Origin: Pseudomonas siliginis
GTDB taxonomy: Bacteria; Pseudomonadota; Gammaproteobacteria; Pseudomonadales; Pseudomonadaceae
Direction: 5' to 3'
DNA: 64,000 nucleotides
Assembly (NCBI RefSeq): GCF_019145195.1
Contig: NZ_JAHSTW010000002.1
Location: forward strand, 496,001-560,000
Positions within the stretch are counted from its first letter, which is position 1; each line of letters opens with the position of its first letter. Shown one piece after another: positions 52,006 to 62,036 of this stretch. The notes beneath the pieces are model-generated. The model saw only the letters and a list, made by a program, of their open reading frames with translations. It searched no databases and was not told where the DNA came from. The position numbers and the translations under genes were made by a program.

Positions 52006-52497
52006 TCAGGCAATACGTGGGTCTGGATTGTCCAGGACGCTGTCTGTCTGCTCGGCACGGAAGGTTTTCAGTACCGCGTGAAATTGCGGGTGCTTGGCGC
52101 CGAGGATGCTCGCCGAGAGCAGGGCGGCGTTGATCGCGCCAGCCTTGCCGATGGCCAGGGTGGCAACCGGAATGCCCGCCGGCATCTGCACGATCGACAG
52201 CAGCGAATCGACGCCCGAGAGCATGGCCGACTGCACCGGCACGCCCAGCACCGGCAGGTGGGTCTTGGCCGCACACATGCCTGGCAGGTGGGCTGCGCCA
52301 CCGGCACCGGCGATGATCACCTCGATGCCGCGGCTTTCAGCCTCTTCGGCGTACTGGAACAGCAGATCCGGGGTGCGGTGGGCGGAAACCACCTTGACCT
52401 CGTACGGGATGCCGAGCTTTTCCAGCATATCGGCGGTGTGGCTAAGGGTGGACCAATCGGACTTGGAGCCCATGATCACGCCAACCAGTGCACTCAT
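52006..52497 (-). CDS. purE: N5-carboxyaminoimidazole ribonucleotide mutase PurE
   Basis: 163-aa enzyme that moves the carboxyl group of N5-CAIR to make CAIR. Active-site motifs MGSKSDW, VSAHRTP (catalytic His) and [11 protein letters not shown] are all present. ATG 52,497 has AAGAGG 7 nt upstream; 53 upstream codons overlap the leader hairpin and are rejected. It heads the purEK operon, with a terminator-like hairpin in its leader. Confidence 0.97.
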   Translation of the reverse strand: MSALVGVIMGSKSDWSTLSHTADMLEKLGIPYEVKVVSAHRTPDLLFQYAEEAESRGIEVIIAGAGGAAHLPGMCAAKTHLPVLGVPVQSAMLSGVDSLLSIVQMPAGIPVATLAIGKAGAINAALLSASILGAKHPQFHAVLKTFRAEQTDSVLDNPDPRIA

Positions 52498-52545
52498 CGT
52501 CGCGCCTCTTCTCTCTGGAGCGCCCGCAGGCGCGTCATAAAACAA

Positions 52546-52570
52546 CAAGCCACGCAGGTTGCGTGGCTTG
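52546..52570 (-). promoter_or_regulatory. Leader hairpin before purE, possible attenuator
   Basis: On the minus strand a perfect 10-bp stem CAAGCCACGC/GCGTGGCTTG with a 5-base loop is followed by TTGTTTTATG, about 50 bp before the purE ATG. A TATACT hexamer at 52,613-52,618 may be the -10 of the promoter upstream, placing the hairpin in the purE leader. It could instead be the distant terminator of the LysR gene. Confidence 0.55.
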
Positions 52571-52727
52571 ATTGTACGAAAAATGGCCGGACGTGCCGGC
52601 CGAAGGCCGCGCAGTATACCGCAAAGAAAGCAATAAACAGCCCCCGAAACGACCATCTGTCAAATGAGCGAAACGCCCGGTTTTATTGACCTTGAGGTCA
52701 GCGAAAGAACAGCGCAAAAATCCCCCT

Positions 52728-52814
52728 GTGGGAGCGAGCCTGCTCGCGAAAGCGTTGTGTCAGACGATACCTCAGGGCCTGACACTGCGCATTCGCGAGC
52801 AGGCTCGCTCCCAC
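52728..52814. repeat. REPIN (GTGGGAGCGAG family)
   Basis: Inverted arms GTGGGAGCGAGCCTGCTCGC and its complement are separated by about 45 bp; the spacer contains a further inverted pair (GTGTCAG ... CTGACAC). It lies between the end of the LysR gene and purE. Confidence 0.9.
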
Positions 52815-52832
52815 ATTCGATCTTCATCAGCT

Positions 52833-53741
52833 TCAAGCGCTTTGTGCAGCGCCGCCTTCAAGCTTGCGCCACAGCAAGCGCACGTTGGCCTTGCGCACCA
52901 GGGCGCAGCGGTACAGGCGGATCTCCAGCGGCACATGCCATTGCGGGCCGCCGCACACCACCAGTTCACCGCGGGCCAGCTCAGCGCGTACGCTCAGTTG
53001 CGGCACCCAGGCGATGCCGAGGCCTTCCAGCGCCATGCTTTTCAGGCTGTCGGCCATCGCAGTTTCGTAGATCGTGGTGAAGCGCAACTGCCGCTGGCGC
53101 AGCAAGCCGTTCACCGAACGGCCGAGAAACGCCCCGGCGCTGTACGCCAGCAACGGCACACTCGCCTCGCCTTCCAGATCGAACAGCGGTTTGCCATCCA
53201 GATCTGCCGCGCACACCGGAAGCATCTCGGTCTGGCCCAAATGCAGCGACGGGAAGATTTCCGGGTCCATCTGCATCGCCGAATCCGGATCGTAGAACGC
53301 CAGCATCAGATCACAGCCACCTTCGCGCAACGCGTGCACAGCGTCGCCAACGTTGGTCGCCACCAGCCGTGTGGCGATGTTCAGCCCTTCGTTGCGCAAC
53401 TGGGCGATCCAGCGCGGGAAAAAGCCCAGCGCCAGCGAGTGCGCCGCTGCGACTTGCATGACCTCGCCCTGCCCGCCTTCCAGATGATGCAGGTGGCGCA
53501 GGACTTCACCGAGCTGTTCGACCACGGTGCGCGCGGTCACCAGGAACAACTGCCCCGCCGCCGTCAGTTCGACCGGCGTGCGCGAGCGATTGACCAGGGT
53601 CAGCCCCAGCGCCGCTTCGAGGCTGCGGATCCGCCGACTGAACGCCGGCTGGGTCACGAAGCGCCGTTCGGCCGCCTGCGAGAAGCTGCGGGTGGCGGCC
53701 AGGGCACTGAAGTCCTCGAGCCATTTGCTTTCCAGATTCAT
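52833..53741 (-). CDS. LysR-family transcriptional regulator, HypT (YjiE)-like
   Basis: 302-aa regulator. The winged helix-turn-helix occupies residues 1-62 (ATRSFSQAAERRFVTQPAFS in shortened form), and a two-lobed effector domain follows. The pattern ESKWLEDFSALAATRSFSQAA and IAAAHSLALGFFP resembles E. coli HypT, a hypochlorite-responsive regulator. ATG 53,741 is chosen because GGGAGG lies 5 nt upstream. It is divergent from aspA with 180 bp between, so it could regulate aspA; the sequence itself does not show which. Confidence 0.9.
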   Translation of the reverse strand: MNLESKWLEDFSALAATRSFSQAAERRFVTQPAFSRRIRSLEAALGLTLVNRSRTPVELTAAGQLFLVTARTVVEQLGEVLRHLHHLEGGQGEVMQVAAAHSLALGFFPRWIAQLRNEGLNIATRLVATNVGDAVHALREGGCDLMLAFYDPDSAMQMDPEIFPSLHLGQTEMLPVCAADLDGKPLFDLEGEASVPLLAYSAGAFLGRSVNGLLRQRQLRFTTIYETAMADSLKSMALEGLGIAWVPQLSVRAELARGELVVCGGPQWHVPLEIRLYRCALVRKANVRLLWRKLEGGAAQSA

Positions 53742-53921
53742 CACGTCCTCCCGGACACGCACCAAAACAGGTCACACGTCTGCCGCACAGGCGGCGTCAC
53801 ATGGGCATTATGCCGAATGTGCATAGGGCAGTGCTGAACAGCATTGGCCCAAAAATCCCCACAAGCCTAGCATTCGCAGCGTTCCGGCACAGACCGGGTC
53901 CTTATCGAGATGATTTCTATC

Positions 53922-55346
<1,425 letters not shown>

Positions 55347-55408
55347 GCCGACGCGAACTTGTAGCACCGCTCACCAGGTCGAGGGACTAGACACCTCTCA
55401 CCTTTTGA

Positions 55409-55444
55409 GGGCTTGGGGATTTTGTCCCCGAGCCCTTTTTTTTA
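55409..55444 (+). terminator. Strong intrinsic terminator after aspA
   Basis: Eleven-base stem GGGCTTGGGGA/TCCCCGAGCCC (one G-T pair) with a 5-base loop and eight T residues. Confidence 0.95.
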
Positions 55445-55492
55445 ACTTCTTTGCGGGCAGGACGTTAGATGCTTTGTGTATTCGATACCGCC

Positions 55493-55563
55493 AAGATCGC
55501 AGCCTTCGGCAGCTCCTACAGGATTGACGTGCACCTGTAGGAGCTGCCGAAGGCTGCGATCTT
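55493..55563. repeat. REP palindrome of the GTAGGAGCTGCCGAAGGCTG family
   Basis: Arms AAGATCGCAGCCTTCGGCAG and CTGCCGAAGGCTGCGATCTT are perfect complements around about 20 bp. It is the only copy of this family in the window and lies between aspA and the symporter gene. Confidence 0.88.
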
Positions 55564-55830
55564 TTGATTTGCAGCAACCTCGTTTCGTCGCTTGCACCAC
55601 TACCGTGCAGACGGGCGCGCCACTGATCGGTATAGTGCCGCCCCTCTTCGCGTGAGCGGTCGTCGGTAACGAGGCCATAACCCATGCGAAACCCGAACTA
55701 ATAACAAAACCCGCGATATGGATCCGGGACGAAACCTTCGCCTCACCCGTCGTGCCGCGTGCATGCCGGTGTAACACGATGTTTCTCCGATCCAGCATTT
55801 GCACCCACAAAAAACAGCGAGGATAAATCC

Positions 55831-57279
55831 ATGCTCGAAGTCATCAACGACTTCCTCTCAGGGAAAGTACTGATCGTGCTCATTGTCGGGCTCGGTAGCT
55901 ACTTCACGATTCGCTCGCGTTTCGTTCAACTGCGTCACTTCTTCCACATGTTCGCGGTGTTCCGCGACAGCCTCAAAGGCAGCGCCGGGCAACTCAGCTC
56001 GTTCCAGGCCTTGATGCTCAGCCTCGCCGGCCGCGTCGGTGCAGGCAACATTGCCGGTGTCGGCATCGCCGTGACCCTCGGTGGTCCGGGTGCGGTGTTC
56101 TGGATGTGGGTAACCGCACTGGTCGGTATGTCCAGCAGCTTCTTCGAGTGCACCCTGGCCCAGGTCTACAAGCGCGCCGATGGCGACGGCCTGTACCGTG
56201 GCGGTCCGGCCTACTACATCCAGCACGGGCTCAAGCTCAAAGGCATGGCGATAGTCTTCTCCGTTCTGCTGCTGGTCACCTACGGCTTCGCCTTCATCGG
56301 CCTGCAGTCCTACACCGTGACCCACTCGCTGCAGAACGCCTTTGACTTCAATCCACAACACACCGGGATCGTCCTGGCGGTGCTGCTGGCCATCACCTTT
56401 ATCGGTGGGATCAAGCGCATCGCTTCGGTCTCCGACCTGCTGGTACCGATCAAGACCCTGGCCTACATCGGCGTGACCCTGTACGTGATCGGCACCCAGA
56501 TCGAACACGTGCCGGCCATGCTGGAAACCATCTTCAAGAGCGCCTTCGGCCTCGACCCGGCCTTTGCCGGCCTGCTCGGCAGCGCCATTGTCATGGGCGT
56601 GAAGCGTGGCGTGTTCGCCAACGAAGCGGGCCTGGGCAGTGCGCCGAACGTCGCGGCCGTGGCCGCCGTCAAGCACCCGGGCGCGCAGGGCGTGGTCCAG
56701 GCTTTCAGCGTATTCCTCGACACCTTCGTGATCTGCACCTGCACCGCGCTGCTGATCCTGCTGTCGGGCTTCTACACCCCGGGCTTCGAAGGTGACGGCA
56801 TCGTCCTGACCCAGAACTCGCTGGCGGCCGTGGTCGGTGACTGGGGTCGCATGTTCGTCAGCGTCGCGCTGTCACTGTTCGTCTTCACCTGCATCCTCTA
56901 CAACTACTACCTGGGCGAGAACAGCTTGCAGTTCCTCAGCCGCAGCCGCGCTCTGCTGATGCTGTTCCGCGGTCTGGTGCTGGCGCTGGTGGTGTGGGGT
57001 TCGATGCAGGACCTGACGACGGTATTCGCCTTCGCCGACATCACCATGACCTGTCTGGCCTTCGTCAACCTCGTGGCCCTGGCCATGCTGTTCAAGGTCG
57101 GCCTGCGCGTGATGCGCGACTACGATGAGCAGCGTCGCGCCGGCGTCAAACAGCCAGTGTTTGATTCGAGCAAATTCGCCGATCTGGATCTGGATCGCAA
57201 CGCCTGGCCGGTCAACCCGCCAGCAGCAGCGGGCCAGACTGAAACTTCGCCGCAAGGCGTACCTGCAGCGCAACGCTGA
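55831..57279 (+). CDS. AGCS-family alanine/glycine:cation symporter
   Basis: 482-aa inner-membrane carrier with about 11 helices that imports small neutral amino acids with sodium. Family motifs are SSFQALMLSLAGRVGAGNIAGVG near residue 60, GGPGAVFWMWVTALVGMSSSFFE and GVKRGVFANEAGLGSAPN. ATG 55,831 has GAGG 9 nt upstream; 24 earlier codons are rejected. The C-terminal 40 residues are hydrophilic. It lies between aspA and asparaginase, so Asp, Asn or Ala are plausible substrates. Confidence 0.93.
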   Translation: MLEVINDFLSGKVLIVLIVGLGSYFTIRSRFVQLRHFFHMFAVFRDSLKGSAGQLSSFQALMLSLAGRVGAGNIAGVGIAVTLGGPGAVFWMWVTALVGMSSSFFECTLAQVYKRADGDGLYRGGPAYYIQHGLKLKGMAIVFSVLLLVTYGFAFIGLQSYTVTHSLQNAFDFNPQHTGIVLAVLLAITFIGGIKRIASVSDLLVPIKTLAYIGVTLYVIGTQIEHVPAMLETIFKSAFGLDPAFAGLLGSAIVMGVKRGVFANEAGLGSAPNVAAVAAVKHPGAQGVVQAFSVFLDTFVICTCTALLILLSGFYTPGFEGDGIVLTQNSLAAVVGDWGRMFVSVALSLFVFTCILYNYYLGENSLQFLSRSRALLMLFRGLVLALVVWGSMQDLTTVFAFADITMTCLAFVNLVALAMLFKVGLRVMRDYDEQRRAGVKQPVFDSSKFADLDLDRNAWPVNPPAAAGQTETSPQGVPAAQR

Positions 57280-57335
57280 CAGGTGAATGACGGGCGCATC
57301 CCCTGCGCCCGTCGGTTATTGTGATGCAATAACCT

Positions 57336-57424
57336 GCAGGAGCGAGCCTGCTCGCGATGGCGGACTTTCAGCCAACATCATTGTTGAAAGACACACCGCT
57401 TTCGCGAGCAGGCTCGCTCCCACA
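57336..57424. repeat. REPIN (GTGGGAGCGAG family)
   Basis: Left arm GCAGGAGCGAGCCTGCTCGC (slightly changed) and right arm GCGAGCAGGCTCGCTCCCAC flank about 45 bp with an inner TCAGCC...TTGTTGA. It lies between the symporter and asparaginase genes, 27 bp before the latter's ATG. Confidence 0.88.
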
Positions 57425-57450
57425 GGGCCCTCATCGTTTCGGAGAATCCT

Positions 57451-58455
57451 ATGAGCTCGTCGACCTACCCCGCCGCTCAACACGTCATGGTGCTCTACAC
57501 CGGTGGCACCATCGGCATGCAGGCCAGCGCCAACGGGCTGGCCCCGGCGTCCGGTTTCGAAGCGCGGATGCGCGACTACCTGCACAGCCAGCCTGAGCTG
57601 GTAGTACCGCAGTGGCAATTTCGGGAAATGGCGCCACTGATAGACAGCGCCAACATGACCCCGGCCTACTGGCAGCAACTGCGCGAAGCGGTGGTCAATG
57701 CCGTGGACGTGCAAGGCTGCGACAGCGTGCTGATCCTGCACGGCACCGACACCCTAGCCTACAGCGCGGCGGCAATGAGTTTTCAATTGCTCGGTCTGCA
57801 TGCCCGCGTGTGTTTCACCGGTTCGATGCTGCCGGCGGGCGTGACCGACAGCGATGCCTGGGAAAACCTCGGCGGCGCGCTGGTCGCCCTCGGCCAAGGC
57901 CTGGCGCCGGGCGTGCATTTGTACTTCCACGGCGAACTGCTGGCGCCGACCCGCTGCGCGAAAGTGCGCAGCTTCGGCCGCCATCCGTTCAAACGCCTGG
58001 AGCGTCAGGGCGGTGGTGTGAAGGCGCCGTCGATCCCAGTCGCGCTGAACTACAACCAGCCGAAGCAACTGGCGAAAGTGGCGGTGTTGCCGCTGTTTCC
58101 CGGCATCAGTGCCGAAGTCCTCGACAGCCTGCTCGATAGCGGCATTCAAGGTCTGGTGCTGGAATGCTACGGCAGCGGGACCGGGCCGAGCGATAACCCC
58201 GAGTTCCTCGCCAGCCTTGGCCGTGCACGGGATAAAGGCGTGGTGGTGGTGGCGGTCACGCAGTGCCATGAAGGTGGGGTCGAGCTGGATGTCTACGAGG
58301 CTGGCAGCCGCTTGCGTGGGGTGGGCGTGTTGTCCGGTGGCGGCATGACCCGCGAGGCGACGTTCGGCAAGTTGCATGGCTTGCTGGGGGCCGGGCTGGA
58401 AACGGCTGAAGTGCGACGATTGATCGAACTGGATCTCTGCGGCGAACTGAGCTGA
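57451..58455 (+). CDS. ansA: Type I L-asparaginase (cytoplasmic, AnsA-like)
   Basis: 334-aa amidohydrolase that converts asparagine to aspartate and ammonia. The two catalytic threonine motifs are TGGTIG (about residues 17-22) and HGTDT (about 97-101). There is no signal peptide, which together with the length points to the cytoplasmic type I enzyme rather than the periplasmic type II. The ATG at 57,451 follows GGAG. Its product feeds aspA nearby. It lies between two REPINs. Confidence 0.92.
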   Translation: MSSSTYPAAQHVMVLYTGGTIGMQASANGLAPASGFEARMRDYLHSQPELVVPQWQFREMAPLIDSANMTPAYWQQLREAVVNAVDVQGCDSVLILHGTDTLAYSAAAMSFQLLGLHARVCFTGSMLPAGVTDSDAWENLGGALVALGQGLAPGVHLYFHGELLAPTRCAKVRSFGRHPFKRLERQGGGVKAPSIPVALNYNQPKQLAKVAVLPLFPGISAEVLDSLLDSGIQGLVLECYGSGTGPSDNPEFLASLGRARDKGVVVVAVTQCHEGGVELDVYEAGSRLRGVGVLSGGGMTREATFGKLHGLLGAGLETAEVRRLIELDLCGELS

Positions 58456-58478
58456 TCTGTCACAACGCAAATCCCCCT

Positions 58479-58565
58479 GTGGGAGCGAGCCTGCTCGCGA
58501 AAGCCATGACACATTCGGCATTCGTGTGCCTGACACACCGCTTTCGCGAGCAGGCTCGCTCCCAC
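58479..58565. repeat. REPIN (GTGGGAGCGAG family)
   Basis: Inverted arms GTGGGAGCGAGCCTGCTCGC and complement flank about 45 bp. The spacer holds another short inverted pair (CATGACACATTC ... GTGTGCCTGACAC). It lies after asparaginase and before the AraC gene. Confidence 0.9.
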
Positions 58566-58627
58566 AAGGGATTTTTGTACGGCATATAAATTGCTGCGTC
58601 CCAGCCACCCCCAGGCTGGAAGATCCC

Positions 58628-59623
58628 ATGCTCCACTCCCACCTCACCACCCTCAATGCGGTCTCGCTGATCCTCAACACGTTCAAGGCCGAAGGCCTGT
58701 CGAGCGAGGCGCTGCTGGCCGGCAGCGGCATTGTTGCGGCGGATCTGCAGCGGGCCGATACGCGCATCACCACCCATCAAGAGATGCAGGTCTGCACCAA
58801 CGCAGTGGCACTCAAGCGTGACATCGGCCTCGAATTGGGCCGGCGCATGCACGTGTCCTGTTACGGCATGCTCGGTTACGCCCTGCTGACCTGTGCCACC
58901 TTCGGTGACGCTTTGCGTCTGGCGATCCGTTATCCGGCGCTGCTGGGCACGTTGTTCGAACTGAGCCTGGAAGACGATGGCGAGCAGGTGTGGTTCGTCG
59001 CTGCTGATTATCGCGAAAGCGCGGCGATGGCGGTGTTCAATGCCGAATTCTGTCTGGTGTCACTGAAAGTCATCTGCGACGACTTGCTTGGCCATTCCCT
59101 GCCGCTGCGAGCCACGCGCTTCGAACATGCAGCGCCGGACTACCGCGACAGCTACGCCGAACCCTTCGACTCGCCACTGCACTTCTCGGCCAAAGACAAC
59201 GCGTTCGCCTTCGACCGCCACTGGCTCGATCAGCCGTTGCCGCTGGCCGACGCCATCACTCATCAGGCCATGGCCGAACGTTGCCGCAAGCAGAATCTTG
59301 AGTTCACCGGACGTCAGGCCTGGCTGGGGCGGATTCGTCAGTTGCTCAGCGCGCAATTGAACGCTGCGCCGGGACTGGAGGGGTTGGCGCAGCAGATGAA
59401 GTGCTCACCGCGCACCCTGCGTCGGCATTTGAAAGACATGGGCAGCAGCTATCAGGAACTGCTCGATGAACTGCGCTTCGAACGGGCCAAGCAGATGTTG
59501 TGTGAAGACCAGTTGCCAATCTATCGGATCGCCGAGACGCTGGGTTTCAGCGAAACCGCGAGTTTCCGCCATGCGTTTGTACGCTGGAGCGGCGTGGCGC
59601 CGAGTCAGTTCCGACCGCATTGA
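58628..59623 (+). CDS. AraC-family transcriptional regulator with arabinose-binding-like N-domain
   Basis: 331-aa regulator. The N-terminal 200 residues match the Arabinose_bd (PF12625-type) domain common in catabolic regulators such as OruR/ArgR-like proteins. The C-terminal double helix-turn-helix contains MKCSPRTLRRHLKDMG and IYRIAETLGFSETASFRHAFVRWSGVAPSQFR. ATG 58,628 is used; 34 upstream codons come from the REPIN and are not real. It lies 155 bp before the polyamine genes in the same direction and may control them. Confidence 0.9.
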   Translation: MLHSHLTTLNAVSLILNTFKAEGLSSEALLAGSGIVAADLQRADTRITTHQEMQVCTNAVALKRDIGLELGRRMHVSCYGMLGYALLTCATFGDALRLAIRYPALLGTLFELSLEDDGEQVWFVAADYRESAAMAVFNAEFCLVSLKVICDDLLGHSLPLRATRFEHAAPDYRDSYAEPFDSPLHFSAKDNAFAFDRHWLDQPLPLADAITHQAMAERCRKQNLEFTGRQAWLGRIRQLLSAQLNAAPGLEGLAQQMKCSPRTLRRHLKDMGSSYQELLDELRFERAKQMLCEDQLPIYRIAETLGFSETASFRHAFVRWSGVAPSQFRPH

Positions 59624-59778
59624 TGGCTGCTCCAGGCATGAGCCTGCATGAACAAGGGGCGAATTTCGGTCAGAGGTTTTGGCCATATCGATCCCCTTTT
59701 GGCCGCTCCCGACGTTCTCCGATTCAACTTGCGCCGCAACACTGAAGGCCACCGAATCAGCCTTGCGGAGAACAACAA

Positions 59779-60804
59779 ATGCTGACGATCTACTCAGACG
59801 ATCACCACTTGCACCATGGCCGCTGCGAACTTATCGATGGCCAGCTCAAGCCGTGCTTCGAGATGCCGTCGCGTGCCGACCATGTGCTGCAACGCGTGCA
59901 CAAGCAAAACCTAGGGGCGGTCGAAGCGCCGAAGGATTTCGGCCTGGAGCCGATCGCGCGCATTCACAGCCATGACTATCTGGAATTTTTCAAAGGTGCG
60001 TGGGAGCGCTGGACCGAGTTCAACACTGACGGCGACTTGCTGCCCTACACCTGGCCGGCGCGCACCCTGCGTGCGATCAAACCGACCAGCCTGCATGGCC
60101 AGCTCGGTTATTACAGCTTCGACGGCGGCGCGCCGATTACCGCCGGCACCTGGCAAGCGGCCTACAGCGCGGCGCAAGTGGCGCTTACCGCGCAGGCTGA
60201 AATCCAGCGCGGCGCACGCGCGGCCTTCGCCCTGTGCCGTCCGCCGGGACATCACGCCGCCAGCGACTTGATGGGCGGTTATTGCTACCTCAACAACGCC
60301 GCCATCGCCGCTCAAGCCTTTCTCGATCAGGGCCACAAGAAAGTCGCGATCCTTGACGTCGACTACCACCATGGCAACGGCACTCAGTCGATTTTCTACG
60401 AACGCAGCGACGTCCTGTTCACTTCGATCCACGGCCACCCGGAAGCGGAGTTTCCATTCTTCCTCGGCTATGACGACGAGCGCGGCGAAGGTGCCGGCGA
60501 AGGTTTCAATTTCAACTATCCGCTGCCGGCCGGTTCCGGCTGGGATGTCTGGAGCGCGGCGCTGGATCAAGCCTGCGACGAGATCGATCGCTATGGCGCG
60601 GACGTCATCGTCGTCTCCCTCGGCGTCGACACGTTCAAGGACGATCCGATCTCGCAGTTCAAACTCGACAGCCCGGATTACCTGGCCATGGGCAAGCGCA
60701 TCGCCGCCCTCGGCAAGCCGACCCTGTTCGTCATGGAAGGTGGCTACGCCGTTGAAGAAATCGGCATCAACGCGGTGAACGTGCTGGAAGGTTTTGAACA
60801 ATGA
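59779..60804 (+). CDS. Histone-deacetylase-fold amidohydrolase, probable acetylpolyamine deacetylase
   Basis: 341-aa zinc enzyme of the HDAC superfamily. The zinc and proton-relay motifs are intact: RPPGHHA (catalytic His pair), DVDYHHGNGT (Asp and His ligands) and SLGVDTFKDDP (second Asp). The length and the insertion HPEAEFPFFLGYDDERGEGAG resemble Pseudomonas acetylpolyamine amidohydrolases. It overlaps the polyamine-binding gene by ATGA, strongly suggesting that the substrate is an acetylated polyamine. Confidence 0.9.
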   Translation: MLTIYSDDHHLHHGRCELIDGQLKPCFEMPSRADHVLQRVHKQNLGAVEAPKDFGLEPIARIHSHDYLEFFKGAWERWTEFNTDGDLLPYTWPARTLRAIKPTSLHGQLGYYSFDGGAPITAGTWQAAYSAAQVALTAQAEIQRGARAAFALCRPPGHHAASDLMGGYCYLNNAAIAAQAFLDQGHKKVAILDVDYHHGNGTQSIFYERSDVLFTSIHGHPEAEFPFFLGYDDERGEGAGEGFNFNYPLPAGSGWDVWSAALDQACDEIDRYGADVIVVSLGVDTFKDDPISQFKLDSPDYLAMGKRIAALGKPTLFVMEGGYAVEEIGINAVNVLEGFEQ

Positions 60805-61895
60805 AAAAGCGACTGATCGCCTCGGCGCTGTGCGCGGCTCTGCTCAGCGCTGGCGCCCACGCCGAAGAACGCACGCTGCGCGTCTATAACTGGTTCGACT
60901 ACATCACGCCCAAGGCGCTGGACGACTTCAAGGCACAGAACAGCCAGACCAAACTGATCTACGACATCTTCGACACCAACGAAGCACTCGAGGCCAAGCT
61001 GCTCACCGGCAACTCAGGCTATGACGTGGTGGTGCCGTCCAACGTGTTTCTCGCCAAGCAGATCGAGGCCGGGGTGTTTCAGCCGCTGGATCGCAGCAAA
61101 CTGCCAAACTGGAATCACCTCGATCCGAAACTGATGAAGCTGATCGAGGCCAATGATCCGGGAAACAAATTTGCCGTGCCGTACATGTACGGCACCATCC
61201 TCATTGGTTTCAACCCGGCCAAGATCAAGGCAGCACTGGGCGAAAATGCGCCCGTGGACAGTTGGGACCTGATCTTCAACGAAGAGAACATCAGCAAGCT
61301 CAAGCAGTGCGGCGTCGCCCTGCTCGACTCGCCGTCGGAGATTCTGCCGCTGGCCCTGCAACACCTGGGTCTGGACCCCAACAGCAAGAAGCCGGCGGAT
61401 TACGCCAAGGCTGAAGCGCTGCTGCTGAAGATCCGCCCCTATGTGACGTACTTCCATTCCTCCAAATACATGGCCGACATCGCCAACGGTGACATCTGCG
61501 TGGCCGTCGGTTATTCCGGCAGTTTCTCGCAAGCGGCCAACCGCGCCAAGGAAGCGAAAAACGGCGTGGTGGTCGATATGCGTTTGCCGAAAGAAGGCGC
61601 GCCGATCTGGTTCGACATGCTCGCCATTCCCAACGGCGCGAAGAACACCGAGGACGCCTACACCTTCATCAACTATCTGCTGCAACCGGCGGTGATCGCA
61701 CCGATCAGCGATTTTGTCGGCTATCCAAACCCGAACAAGGACGCCACCGGCCTGGTCGATCCGGCGATTCGCAACAACCCGAACCTGTACCCGACCGATG
61801 CGGCAATGAGCACGCTCTACACCTTGCAGCCGCTGCCTCGGGATGCCGAACGTGCACGCACGCGAGCGTGGACGAAAATCAAGTCCGGGACCTGA
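60801..61895 (+). CDS. Periplasmic polyamine-binding protein (PotF/SpuD-like)
   Basis: 364-aa substrate-binding protein. A signal peptide is cleaved near AHA-EE (residue 21). The mature start TLRVYNWFDYITPKALDDFK and the YDVVVPSNVFLAKQI segment are typical of PotF/SpuD proteins that bind putrescine or spermidine. No permease or ATPase is beside it, so it must use a transporter encoded elsewhere. The start overlaps the amidohydrolase gene, and a terminator follows. Confidence 0.92.
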   Translation: MKKRLIASALCAALLSAGAHAEERTLRVYNWFDYITPKALDDFKAQNSQTKLIYDIFDTNEALEAKLLTGNSGYDVVVPSNVFLAKQIEAGVFQPLDRSKLPNWNHLDPKLMKLIEANDPGNKFAVPYMYGTILIGFNPAKIKAALGENAPVDSWDLIFNEENISKLKQCGVALLDSPSEILPLALQHLGLDPNSKKPADYAKAEALLLKIRPYVTYFHSSKYMADIANGDICVAVGYSGSFSQAANRAKEAKNGVVVDMRLPKEGAPIWFDMLAIPNGAKNTEDAYTFINYLLQPAVIAPISDFVGYPNPNKDATGLVDPAIRNNPNLYPTDAAMSTLYTLQPLPRDAERARTRAWTKIKSGT

Positions 61896-61913
61896 AACCG
61901 GCTCGTTTGCTCA

Positions 61914-61938
61914 AGACCCGCCTCGGCGGGTCTTTTTT
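61914..61938 (+). terminator. Intrinsic terminator after the polyamine operon
   Basis: Nine-base stem AGACCCGCC/GGCGGGTCT with a 2-base TC apex (closing bases may open) followed by six to seven T residues. Confidence 0.92.
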
Positions 61939-62036
61939 TGCCTGGCAGCTTTATCTACCGCACGGGTCACCGTCGCGCCTTTTAACTTGCTCTGCTCCGC
62001 CGCCCTTGCGGCGTCCCGACAGAGCAGGAAACCACC

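Noticed and set aside
58526..58627. 34-codon N-terminal extension of the AraC regulator
   Set aside because: These codons come from the REPIN arm and precede the recognisable domain.
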